A DNA stretch of 64,000 bases from Dugong dugon. Its lineage: Eukaryota; Chordata; Mammalia; Sirenia; Dugongidae. Both the position numbers and the translations under genes were made by a program. This document shows, in pieces, positions 55,471 to 64,000 of this stretch. The DNA lies in contig CM057462.1 in the NCBI GenBank assembly GCA_030035585.1, positions 100,337,234 through 100,401,233 of the forward strand, given 5' to 3'. The notes below the pieces were generated by a model. The model was not told the origin of the DNA. It saw only the letters and a program-made list of their open reading frames with translations, and did not search any database. The first letter of the stretch is position 1. Each line of letters opens with the position of its first letter.

Positions 55471-55699
55471 AATTTTTCTTGTGTAAGAAATAGCTATTTG
55501 TTCAATTTCATTCAACAACCATTGAGCACTTGCTAAATGCCAGGTGCCAACAGTTTCAACCCTGAGAGGAAAACCAAGGCTGCAGCAGCATCAGAGCTAC
55601 CAGACTTTTGACTAGAGAAATGAGTAAGGTCTCTAGCCCAGCATTTGCACTGCTATTTTGTCAACCTTCCTCTGTCATTTTAAAAGTGCTATTGTTACA

Positions 55700-55848
55700 A
55701 GCCCTGGTGGTGCAGTGGTTAAGAGCTATGGTGAGCTATGGCTGCTAACCAAAACGTCAGCAGCTCAAATACACCAGCCACTCCTAGGAAACTCTATGGG
55801 GCAGTTCTACTCTGTCCTATAGGGTTGCTATGACTCAGAATTGTTGTA
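55700..55848 (+). mobile_element. AfroSINE, short variant
   Basis: 'caagccctggtggtgcagtg', an inserted repeat 'gctatggtgagctatggctg', 'aaactctatggggcagttct' and 'gggttgctatgactcagaat'; the final tail is missing. Confidence 0.88.
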
Positions 55849-55859
55849 AGTGAATTTAT

Positions 55860-56115
55860 ACCAATTCTGTATAAAAAGATTGTGAAAACCTTGTAGCATC
55901 CTTTGGACTTAATTGAAGACACTTAGATGTCTAAAGTTCTGGGCTGTGCCTTGACTATGCACATTGTAGAAGTTCAGTCATGAAGATGGTGCAGGACCAG
56001 ACAATGTTTCCTTCTATTATACATAAGGTCGCCATGAGTCTGTGCTTGACTTGATGGCAACTAACAACAGGAGTTCAATCAATATTTTTTGGAGAAAAGA
56101 AAGAAAAAATGAATG
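55860..56115 (+). repeat. L2-like 3' end split by RTE tail
   Basis: 'ttagatgtctaaagttctgg', 'tatgcacattgtagaagttc' and, after the insert, 'tcaatattttttggagaaaa' with 'aaaatgaatgaata'; a degraded L2 terminus. Confidence 0.5.
55979..56070 (+). mobile_element. Minimal RTE 3' tail insertion
   Basis: About 80 bp: 'gaagatggtgcaggaccaga' to 'cttgatggcaactaacaaca'. Flanked by AGTTCAGTCA and AGTTCAATCA, a 10-bp duplication with one mismatch. An extreme 5' truncation. Confidence 0.82.
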
Positions 56116-56269
56116 AATATAAATATTGATTGTCACTGAGGCAACAATCTTACCTTTGATTAAACTTTCAAATACTGCAGCATCTTCTTCATGTTTGGCA
56201 GTACAATCTATATAGTAATCTGAGAAATAATTATATTAATATTGTATATTTGTGTGACTGTTTGTATCT

Positions 56270-56470
56270 TTCTTTAACTTACATTATCTTATTTGATCCT
56301 TACTAAAACCAGATGAAGTTGGCAAGGAAATTATTACTATTTCCTTTAATATTTTTAATGATGAAAATGACGTTCCAGGAGTCTAAACTAGTTGCCCAAG
56401 ACTCTGTAGCAATAAGTGGCCAGATAGTGTGTAAAAACACAATTCTTCATCCTTTCCACCACACAATTAT
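56270..56470 (-). repeat. MIR
   Basis: 'ttatttgatccttactaaaa', 'aaattattactatttccttt' and 'actagttgcccaagactctg' follow the antisense MIR order. Confidence 0.6.
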
Positions 56471-56576
56471 TCTTCTATCAAAGTTTCTGTCACAAAAGGA
56501 GATAATGTATGTAAATTGCCAAGCACAGCAGAGAGTGTGCTGCGAAAGTTATTTCTCCCCCTTTATGTCACTACTG

Positions 56577-56785
56577 GATTCCCGAGGTGATGTAAATGGT
56601 TAGCATGCTTAGCTGTTAACCAAAAGATTGAAGGTTCAAGTCTGCCCAGAGGCACCTTGGAAGAAAGGCCTGGAGATATACTTCCAAAAAAATCAACAAT
56701 TGAAAACCCTATGGAGCACAGTTCTACTCGGATACACATGGGTCACCATGAATAAGAGTGAATTCAACAGCAGCTGGTGCTAGTA
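56577..56785 (+). mobile_element. AfroSINE-like, diverged
   Basis: 'ggattcccgaggtgatgtaa', 'taaccaaaagattgaaggtt', 'ggagatatacttccaaaaaa', 'aaaaccctatggagcacagt' and 'gtgaattcaacagcagctgg'. Confidence 0.83.
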
Positions 56786-56839
56786 CCTCACACTTACCAT
56801 GTGGGAATGCAGGAAAAAATGCCTCTTTGACTGGAATGA

Positions 56840-57116
56840 TTTGTATTTTCAACAAATGTTGGTTCAAGGCCTACTAAAGATCAAGCATTGTGCCAGGCAC
56901 TGGAGATAAAAGTGTGAGTAAGATACAATTCTTACCTTCAAGTTGCTTACTTTCTAGTGCAGAAGACAGGCTTGCAACAGGGAATGCTTTCACAAACGTG
57001 ATACTTGCTAGGAGAGGTACCTCCTGAGAGCGAAAGAAGTACCAGTCCAGTCTTGAGAGTCACAAAGGTTTACCCAGCCAGTAACCATCCAGGCTGAAAC
57101 TTGGTTTAAGCCAGGC
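56840..57116 (-). repeat. L2, part 1 (split by LTR)
   Basis: 'caacaaatgttggttcaagg', 'gtgccaggcactggagataa' and 'gttgcttactttctagtgca' are the antisense L2 3' end. It resumes after the LTR. Confidence 0.75.
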
Positions 57117-57615
57117 TGTGGTGGTTTAAAATGTGTCCACAAATTCTTTGATGGTCCCTTCAAGAGACGGAGCTTGATTGTCAGCTGGACTTAGTGACTC
57201 ATTTTTAGTAAATAGAATATGGCAGAAGGGACGGTGTTTCACTTCCAGGTCTTGGTCATAAAAGACGTGTAGCTCCTGCTGCACTCTTTCTTGAATCACT
57301 TTCTTTGGGAGAAACCAGCTGCCATGTTGTGATGAGACTGAGGAAGCCCTGCAGAAAAGCCCCCAGTGAGGACCTGAGACCTGTATAGCCACAGGAGAGA
57401 GTCATCTTGAAAGTGGATTCTCCATCCACAGACAGCCTTCAGATGACAGCAGCCCTGGCCAACAGCTTAACTGTAACCTCTTGAGGGACTCTGAGTCAGC
57501 ACCTCCCAGCTACTCTGCTTCCAGATTCCTGACCCACAGAAACTTCGGGATAATAACTACTCGTTTTAAGCTGCAAAGCTTGGGATTTCTTATGCAGCAA
57601 TAGATAACTAATACA
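57117..57615 (+). mobile_element. MLT1-type solitary LTR
   Basis: TGTGGTGGTTTAAAATGTG start and 'agataactaataca' end. Landmarks: 'ttcaagagacggagcttgat', 'ggctggacttagtgactc'-like, 'ccagctgccatgttgtgatg' and 'acagccttcagatgacagca'. The small open frame 57126-57392 (minus) inside it is spurious. Confidence 0.85.
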
Positions 57616-57880
57616 TAAGAAAATGGGAGAGGTGGCTGTGAATGTGTTCTAGGCAGAAGGAAGAGCATGTGCAGAGGTTGGGAGGGGAAAACATGATGTG
57701 TTTAAGTAAATGAAGGCAGAGGAATGTGACTGCAGACTGAGTTTGGAGCAGAAGTGCTGGAGAGAGGATAGTGAAGTAAGCAAGCAGTCAGATCATGAAA
57801 CATGAAAAGAAGTTTGGAATTCTTCCTGTGACCTATAACATTTGCAAAAGAAGAAAAATTCAAGGGTGTGATATAATCGG
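57616..57880 (-). repeat. L2, part 2
   Basis: 'tctaggcagaaggaagagca', 'tgtgcagaggttgggagggg' and 'cagtcagatcatgaaacatg' match the more 5' part of antisense L2. Confidence 0.7.
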
Positions 57881-57927
57881 CATGAAGTATATGCCCTTTT
57901 TATTTCGTTTCCCCACTTCTAAACACC

Positions 57928-57946
57928 AAAAAAAAAAAAAAAAAAT
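57928..57946. repeat. Poly-A run
   Basis: About 17 A residues at the edge of the following antisense AfroSINE. Confidence 0.9.
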
Positions 57947-58107
57947 CTGTTGCTATCAGGTCAATTCCGACTCATAAAAACCCTATAGGACTATAGGACA
58001 GAGTAGAACTGATGCATATGGCTTCCAAGGAGCAGGTGGTGGATTCAGACTATCAACCTTCTGGTTAGCAAATGAGCCCTTATCCACTGTGCCACCAGGG
58101 ATTTCTC
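57943..58107 (-). mobile_element. AfroSINE
   Basis: Antisense: 'ttgctatcaggtcaattccg', 'gactataggacagagtagaa', and 'cttatccactgtgccaccag'. A small 'gactatag' duplication is present. Confidence 0.85.
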
Positions 58108-58189
58108 TCTGGCTAAATCTCTTAATGAAATACATAATTACTGCATAAGTACTCAGAAAATTAGAAGCCACAAATTACATGGACTCTGA

Positions 58190-58910
58190 AAAAACAGATT
58201 AGTGACCAGTCTAGTATATCATTTTTCTGTCAGAACTAGAAAGGGTGGTGGCCAGTGGCTTCATTTGCTCCATCTCCCAGTGAAGCTCTGGGCTGAAGGG
58301 AGGTGGTGGGTGTGGTTGAGGGCTTGCTCTGCTCTAATTGTCTTGGAGTTTCCCATGAGCTATAATTGAATTAATATTTCCTTTGGTCAATTTCTGCATG
58401 GAATCCCAGGGGGACAGTGGTCATTAAATTAGTCTATATTTGGTTGATTTTACCATCATGGTTAAAGAGTGTAGTGCTGTAACTAATCAAAACAATTAAA
58501 GTGATTGTATAAATGGGCGTTACTCCCCCTCCTCCACATCTAAAGCTTGTTTTACATCTGTCTGGTCCACATCTTTGTGCCATTAAGTTGGAATACCTTA
58601 TAAGAATTCAATTGTTAGTTTAGGTATATGTTTTCTTTTTTTCTGGCCAGTTTATCAAGTATGCTTATTTAAAAGACAGTGTAAACAGGAAGTTCCCAGC
58701 TCAGGTGCCATATGACCAGGCATTTAATGTATGTGAACAAAAGTAGGTCAGAGGATCAAGTTGGAGAGTGCATCCTGCACACTAATGGGGCAAGTACTAC
58801 TCAACTGTTATTAATTACTGTTACCCAGAAAGGCAGGTCCAATGACCCCATGCCTTCCAGGTTTTCAATAGAAGCCAGTAATCCAAGTGTTTATGTGAAA
58901 TCTGCTTTTT
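58190..58910. other. Candidate conserved non-coding element
   Basis: No repeat is recognised. The plus strand is dense in homeodomain-type cores: 'ctctaattg' (about 58333), 'tataattgaattaata' (about 58361), 'cattaaattagt' (about 58422) and 'taactaatcaaaacaattaa' (about 58480). Conservation cannot be measured here; this is inference from motif density and lack of repeat decay. Confidence 0.25.
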
Positions 58911-59059
58911 AAGTCCGGTGAGCAAATTCAGTTTGTTAAATGATGTGCATGTTAGCACTGAATAACCAAAAACCAAAACAAAACAAAATTAAAAATATAC
59001 ATATGGGTTGGATGCAGTCCATGGGCTTCTGGTTTGTTATCTCAATCTCAAGCATAAAC

Positions 59060-59191
59060 AATACAAAATCTCTGCCTCACACAAATTCACCTTCTAAACA
59101 GTCACTAGGAGTGCTCTAACTAAAACTCAATTCTGTGTGCAATCCTTCATGAGCTTCTCAGTGCTTAATTTCAAGCTCCTTTACATGGTGT
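59060..59191 (+). repeat. L2, part 1 (split by AfroSINEs)
   Basis: 'caatccttcatgagcttctc' and 'aatttcaagctcctttacat' are L2; it resumes at about 59566 with 'gaggtcctccatgatctgaa'. Confidence 0.65.
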
Positions 59192-59565
59192 GAGGAGCCC
59201 TGGTGGTGCAGTGGTTAAGCAAGCATTCAGCTCTAACTGAAAGGTTGGAGGTTCAAACCCACCAGCCACTCCTCAGGAGAAAGATGTGCCAGTTTGCTTC
59301 CCTGAAGATTAAATCAAAAACCAAACTTGTTGCTGTCCTGTCGATTCCGACTCACAGCAACCGTATTGGACAGACTAAAACTGCCCCATAGAGTTTCCAA
59401 GGAGCAGCTGGTGGATTTGAACTGCCAGTCTTTGGTTAACAGCCAAACGATTAAGCATTGTGCCACCATACAGCCTTGGAAACCCTATGGGGCAGTTCTA
59501 CCTTGTTCTGTAAGGTTGTTATGAGTCAGAATAATCTCAATGGCAGCGGGTTTTGTTTTTTTTAA
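59192..59565 (+). mobile_element. AfroSINE, split by another AfroSINE
   Basis: 'gagccctggtggtgcagtgg' to 'gcttccctgaagatta' (59311), then 'cagccttggaaaccctatgg' to 'atggcagcgggttttg' after the inserted antisense copy. ACATGGTGT at about 59183-59191 and 59566-59574 marks the target duplication of the outer element. Confidence 0.88.
59312..59465 (-). mobile_element. AfroSINE inside an AfroSINE
   Basis: Antisense copy: 'gttgctgtcctgtcgattcc', 'ctgccccatagagtttccaa' and 'ttaagcattgtgccaccat'. No clear target duplication at its edges. Confidence 0.85.
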
Positions 59566-60040
59566 CATGGTGTATGAGGTCCTCCATGATCTGAACTTTG
59601 CTTCCTTTTCCAGCTTTCTACTTTATCCCTCCCTTAATTGGAGGGTGATCATATGTCCCCTTTGCCTAGAACAATTCAGATTTATGAATATCATCCTAAA
59701 GACATATCTCGCATAGTCTTGTCAAGGATTTTAAATTTTATTAAATAAAGCATTATTATTAATAGTTGCATTAAAAGTAAACTGAGATGGATTTGTTCCA
59801 CATTGTACTTCCAACTTTTGCTATGTCTTATCTAATAATGATAAGCTACATGCACATTAAAGAGAGTTCTCATTATGACATATGACTAAAGGTGAAAGAT
59901 GCCTTGAAATAACCATCTTCTTTTGCCCAACTTTTTCCAGGCATAATGTAACTATCACCACCCTTTAAAAAGACAGGATGAAGAATATTTCTTAATAACA
60001 AAAGATGGCTAGGGATAGCTCCCACCACTCATCTCTAAGT
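59566..60040. other. L2 end, then single-copy sequence
   Basis: 59566-59650 is L2 ('tccttttccagctttctact'). From 59650 onward nothing is recognised. Confidence 0.5.
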
Positions 60041-60147
60041 TTGTCGTACTCTTGTGGCTTGTGTGTTTCTGTGATGTAATGAGTTGTGGGATGACATCAA
60101 GGACATTATACAGGAAGAAAGCAAATTTCATTAAAAAGAAAAAATGC
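60041..60147 (+). mobile_element. Rearranged RTE fragment
   Basis: 60041-60085 ('cgtactcttgtggcttgtgt', 'gtttctgtgatgtaatg') matches the RTE 5' UTR near 41460. 60086-60147 ('ggatgacatcaaggacatta', 'tacaggaagaaagcaaattt') matches the EN-RT linker near 42645. The intervening EN is deleted. Confidence 0.65.
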
Positions 60148-61800
60148 AGCTACTTCCGGGCAACATGGCGCTTTAGACAGAAGCATCACACCGTCCCTCC
60201 ACAGCAAAGATCAGAAAAACTAAGTTAAACTCAGAGACACATGTAAATCCTGAAACCCTAAGCATCAAATGAAGAGATAAAGAACTCAGCCAAGCACGGA
60301 ATGGAACAAGAAACCAATCGAGAACAGAGAGCGAGGAGGGATACATGCAGAGGTCCCCTATCAGCTAACGCAGCACAGATCCATCATTTTGGACTCCTAT
60401 CAGAGATCAGCGAACAGGGGGTATGAGAAAGCAGCCTCAAGGAGTTTCCAGCAGGAGACAGAACAACTGGTAACAAGGGATATATGCTTTCCCGCCCCCC
60501 ACCCTTCTTCACCCTCACTTGGCCTCGTCTGCTTCCTGCAGCCACAGTCTCTTGGCTGGGATACACTGGCTTCACCCTGGAGCCCCTTGGATAACATCCG
60601 TTCACACTGGCCGGCTCCCTGAGTGCCATTTGTTGGCTGCTAGTGTTGCTTTTTTATGCTTCTTAAGATTTCTTCCTTACGTCTCAACACCCCCCGCCCC
60701 TTTCTCTCAAATACCTGGATCCAAGTGCCATCTTTCTTCTTCCTGAAAGGCTGCGGGGTGAGGCTCAACTGTGGGACGGCTTCCTGGCCCGTGACGCCAC
60801 ACTGGGGGGACCCTGGGGGATTTATTTGTTTGTTCTGGTTTGTTCTGTTTTGATTTGATTGTTTATATATTTTCTTTCTCTTTTCTCAGCTCAGGAGATC
60901 CATCTAACCGGCAATGCTGCATGGCTTGTGAACTACTCCCTTACTCTGTGCAGACGCACAGTGACCTCCCTGGGGGCTTTTCTTTTTTCTTGGATTTGTT
61001 TTTTTGTTTTTTTGTTTTTGCTTTTTTTGTTTCTTTGTTTTGTTTTCTTCTCTTTTTCCCTTTTTATCTTTCTTTATTTCCAGTTTCTCGTCTCTCCATA
61101 CTTACCTTCTCTTCCTGTCTCCTGAATACCTGGCACTGTGTGACAGCTCTACCCCTTCTAGGCAGGCTGTACTTCACGTCCTGGGAGCAACTTCCCCAGT
61201 CCTACCAGCCACACTGGTTGGATCCTTGGGGGCTTTTATTTTCCCTTTGTCTTTTTTTTCTCTAATTTTAATTTAGTCCTTTTTTTTATGAATTTTTTCT
61301 TTTTGTTTTTCTCCATTTCTCAGTCTCTCATCTCTCCACTCCAACAGCAAGCTCTCTTAGCACTCTTTTTTGTTGTTTGTTTGTTTGTGTGTATGTTTTT
61401 GGCTCCTGTTCTTCTCTGCTCTCTGTCCTCTTTCCAATACCCATCTGAGCTCCACACATCACAATCTCCCCCCTCCTTCCTGCCTACCTGCACCATGTGC
61501 TGAAATCACAACCCCAAGGAGCACATGCACGGCCTACTAGAACCTGCCCTGCACTGATTCCTGGCCTGCCCTGTCAGCAACAAACAACATATCCCAGCAA
61601 CTTTCCTTCAGCTGGACCTGCCCTGCTGTACCATACCTGAGTGACTGACCCTGCCCATGGCAGGAGGAGGTGAAAAGTACTGTGCCCACAGACAAGCAAA
61701 TAACAAAGAACACACAGCCTGCCTGCTCAGAAATAACCAAATAAAACAAAAAATCAAGATGAAACAAATCTACAATCAATAAATGAGAAAAATAACTACT
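60148..61800 (+). promoter_or_regulatory. 5' UTR of the right-end L1
   Basis: The leader 'accgtccctccacagcaaag' and 'aagcatcaaatgaagagata' match the other L1 copies. Pyrimidine-rich blocks near 60640, 60870, 61020-61080 and 61290-61320 alternate with GC segments such as 'ctgggagcaacttccccagt'. Open frames here are F/L-rich low-complexity translations and not genes. Confidence 0.7.
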
Positions 61801-61802
61801 GA

Positions 61803-62935
61803 ATGCCCCGAAGACAGCAGACAATATCAAAACATATACAAAAAAAGGATAGGATGGTTCCAGTAGACATCCAAAATAAAACACCAGATGACTTTCCAGT
61901 AGAAGAAAAGGCACTAGAACTACTTGATAGGGAATTCAAATCTCTCATACTCAGAATTATCCAAGAGTTGAAGCAAAAAACAGATAAAAATGAGGAAAAA
62001 AATAGACAAATTCATGGAAAAGGCAGACAAATTCATGGAAAATACAGACCAAAAAAAATGGAAGAATTCAAGAAAATAGTACAGGAACAAAATGCTAAAA
62101 TAAATTCACAACTAGAAAGCATATAAAGCAACAAATAGAAATCCAAAAGATAGCAAGATTTCAGAAATGGACAGTGTCATAGAAGGGCTGAGGAGCAGGT
62201 TTGAAATGATGGAAGACAGGATCAGCGAAATTGAAGACAAAAACTTGGATACAACACCGTTTGAGGAAAAATCAGAAAAAAGAACGAAGAAAAATGAATA
62301 AACCCTGAGAATTATGTGGGATACAGTCAAAAGCGAAATTCTGTGAGTGATCAGAGTTCCAGAACAGGGGGAGAAAACAGAAAACACAGAAATGATCATT
62401 GAAGAATTGCTGACAGAAAGCTTCCCCAATATCATGAAAGATGAAAAGTTGACCAACAAAGAAGCTCTTCGAACCCCATATAGGAGAGACCCCAAAAGAA
62501 AATCAACAAGGCATCATAATCACACTCGCTAAAACGAAAGACAAACAAAGAATCCTGAGAGCAGCTCGAGAAACAATAAGACTAAGCTTGGATTATTGGG
62601 CAGAAACCATGCAGGCAAGAATGCAAGGGGATGACATATATAAAACCTTGAAAGAAAAAAATTGCCAGCCAAGAATAATATCTCCTGCAAAACTCTTGTT
62701 CAAATATGATAATAAAATTAGGTAATTTCCAGATAAACAGAAATTAAAAGATTGTAAAAACCAAACCAAACTTACAAGAAATATTAAAGGGATTTCTTCA
62801 ATCTGAGAACAAACAACATCAACCACAGGCTGAATCTAGCACACAGGATTGTACCAGCCAGATAACAATCTAGGAAGTGAACTCTCAAGGACTATCCAAA
62901 ACCAAAAGAATTACAACAGGGAACCAGAGAGGTTA
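61803..62935 (+). pseudogene. L1 ORF1 pseudogene
   Basis: Parallel to the ORF1 at 37454. 61803-62126 reads 'TPDDFPVEEKALELLDREFK' and an R/Q/K-rich coiled coil. The RRM region at about 62340-62530 has 'RVPEQGEKTENTEMIIEELL' and 'TPYRRDPKRKSTRHHNH'. The C-terminal domain ('NCQPRIIS' and 'KLLFKYDNK' in another frame near 62655-62720) is still recognisable and extends past the break that ends the 37454 copy. Frame breaks lie near 62126, 62300, 62520 and 62735. Non-functional. Confidence 0.87.
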
Positions 62936-63079
62936 ATCTGTAAATGACAACAACATCAGAGCAATAAAAGAGGAAATAAGCGGTGTTGGTATTGAACCTT
63001 TTAATGGAGAGGAAGACAAGGTGATATCAAGTAATAATAAAGTGGTTCAAACCTAGGAAGATAAGGGTAAAAACGCTGA

Positions 63080-64000
63080 GATAATACAAAGTATCTTCTC
63101 TGACCACAAAGCCAACAAGGTAGAAAGTAACAACAGGAAGAACAAGGAAAAAAAATCAGTTACATGCAAACTGAATAACACCTTGCTTATACATCACTGG
63201 GTAATAGAAGAAATCAGAGATTGAGTCAAAACATTCCTAGAATCAAATTAAAATGAAAACACATCATACCAAAACCTTTGGGACACAGCAAAGGCAGTCC
63301 TCAGAGGACAATTTATAGCAATAGATGTACACATCAAAAAAAAACAAAGAGACAAAATCACAACATTACTACAGAACTGGAACAAATAGAAAGAGAACAG
63401 CAAAAAAAAAACCCTTAGCCATAGAAGAAAGGAAATAATAAAGAGCAGAGCAGAAATAAATGCAATAGAGAATAGAAAAACAATAGAAAGAATCAACAAA
63501 GCCAAAAGTTGGTTCTTCAAAAGGATCAACAAAATCGACAAACCACTGGCCAGACTGACAAAACAAAAACAGGACAACACAAAAATAACCCAAATAAGAA
63601 ACGAAATGGGTGACATTACAACAGACCCAACTGAAATAAAAAGGATCATAACAGAGTATTATGAAAAACCATACTCCACAACAAATTTGGAAACCTAGAG
63701 GAAATGGATAAATTTCTAGAAACACGCCACCTACCCAAACTACCACAAAGTGATGTTGAAAATCTGAACAGACCCTAACAAAAGAAGAGACTGAAAAGGT
63801 AATTAAAAAAACTCCCAACAAAAAAAAAAAGCCCTGGCCCAGATGGCTTCACTGGAGACTCCTACCATACGTTCAGAGAAGAGCTTATACCAGTACTACT
63901 CAAACTATTTCAGAACATAGAAAAGGAAGGGATACTTCCGAATTCATTTTATGAAGCCAGCATAACTCTGATACCAAAACTAGGCAAAGACACCACAAAA
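63080..64000 (+). pseudogene. L1 ORF2 remnant, partial
   Basis: Begins at the end of the endonuclease domain: 'caaagtatcttctctgacca' encodes the SDH motif near the EN C-terminus, so EN residues upstream, including the active-site Asn, Glu and Asp, are missing. It continues with 'LNNTL'-like and 'NTLWDTAKAVLRGQFIAI'-like coding around 63165-63330, the linker, and RT entry near 63830-64000 (a '[20 protein letters not shown]'-like reading). A TGA near 63224 and several frame changes show that it is dead. Confidence 0.82.

Larger units (their letters stand above)
60148..64000 (+). mobile_element. L1, 5'-complete, running off the window
   Basis: Starts 'cagctacttccgggcaacat' then GGCGC, matching the 5' end of the half-L1 at 35827. 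It has 5' UTR to about 61800, ORF1 to about 62930, and from about 63080 the ORF2 sequence starting late in EN. The window ends in RT coding ('gataccaaaactaggcaaag'). The 3' end and target duplication are outside the window. Confidence 0.87.

Noticed and set aside
57126..57392. An 88-codon minus-strand open frame
   Set aside because: It lies wholly within a non-coding MLT1-type LTR.
1..64000. CRISPR arrays, prokaryotic operons, phage or plasmid features
   Set aside because: The repeats are dispersed eukaryotic retroelements; there are no regularly spaced direct repeats and no bacterial gene organisation.

Overview
This is a window of mammalian nuclear DNA. No host protein-coding gene, rRNA, functional tRNA or CRISPR array can be supported in it. 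The repeat content points to an afrotherian, most likely a paenungulate such as elephant: many tRNA-headed SINEs of the AfroSINE type, an RTE-clade LINE whose 3' end carries the same 'atgagtcggaatcgactcgac'-like terminus as those SINEs, and a lineage-specific L1 with a pyrimidine-rich 5' UTR. Mammal-wide relics (L2, MIR, MER5A, a Charlie-type hAT, MLT1-type LTRs) confirm a eutherian genome. The species call is inference from repeat families, not from a gene.

Layout. 1-9 kb: antisense remains of old L1, an internally deleted RTE derivative, an RTE copy with a 5' inversion, and a cluster of AfroSINEs. 9-15 kb: mostly single-copy sequence, a MaLR-like LTR, and a near-complete antisense RTE that splits a MIR. 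15-25.4 kb: a hAT-Charlie element split by a full-structure L1 of about 9 kb, which itself holds two RTE inserts and an antisense L1 3' end; the same Charlie is hit again by a second antisense L1. 25.8-27.9 kb: antisense L1 ORF2. 28-35 kb: mainly single-copy sequence with L2, MIR, AfroSINEs and a tRNA-Gly-headed SINE. 35.8-40.3 kb: an L1 with 5' UTR, ORF1 and 3' UTR but no ORF2 (half-L1 architecture), flanked by an 18-bp target-site duplication. 41.4-44.4 kb: an RTE with EN and RT remains, inside an L2 that is also split by an LTR. 44.5-51.3 kb: three related MaLR-type LTRs, nested AfroSINEs, another RTE, and a hAT-like miniature transposon with hairpin-forming terminal inverted repeats of about 70 bp. 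51-60 kb: relatively single-copy sequence with scattered SINEs, an MLT1-type LTR inside L2, and several candidate conserved non-coding stretches. 60.15 kb to the end: a third L1 running off the window.

How the parts relate. Two retrotransposition machineries explain most of the window. The L1 machinery made the L1 copies, including the ORF2-less one that must have moved in trans. The RTE machinery made the RTE copies and, judging by shared 3' termini, the AfroSINEs and the tRNA-Gly SINE. All coding remains are broken. Nested insertions with readable target-site duplications give a relative order: L2/MIR/Charlie first, then MaLR LTRs, L1 and RTE, with AfroSINEs and antisense L1 tails late.
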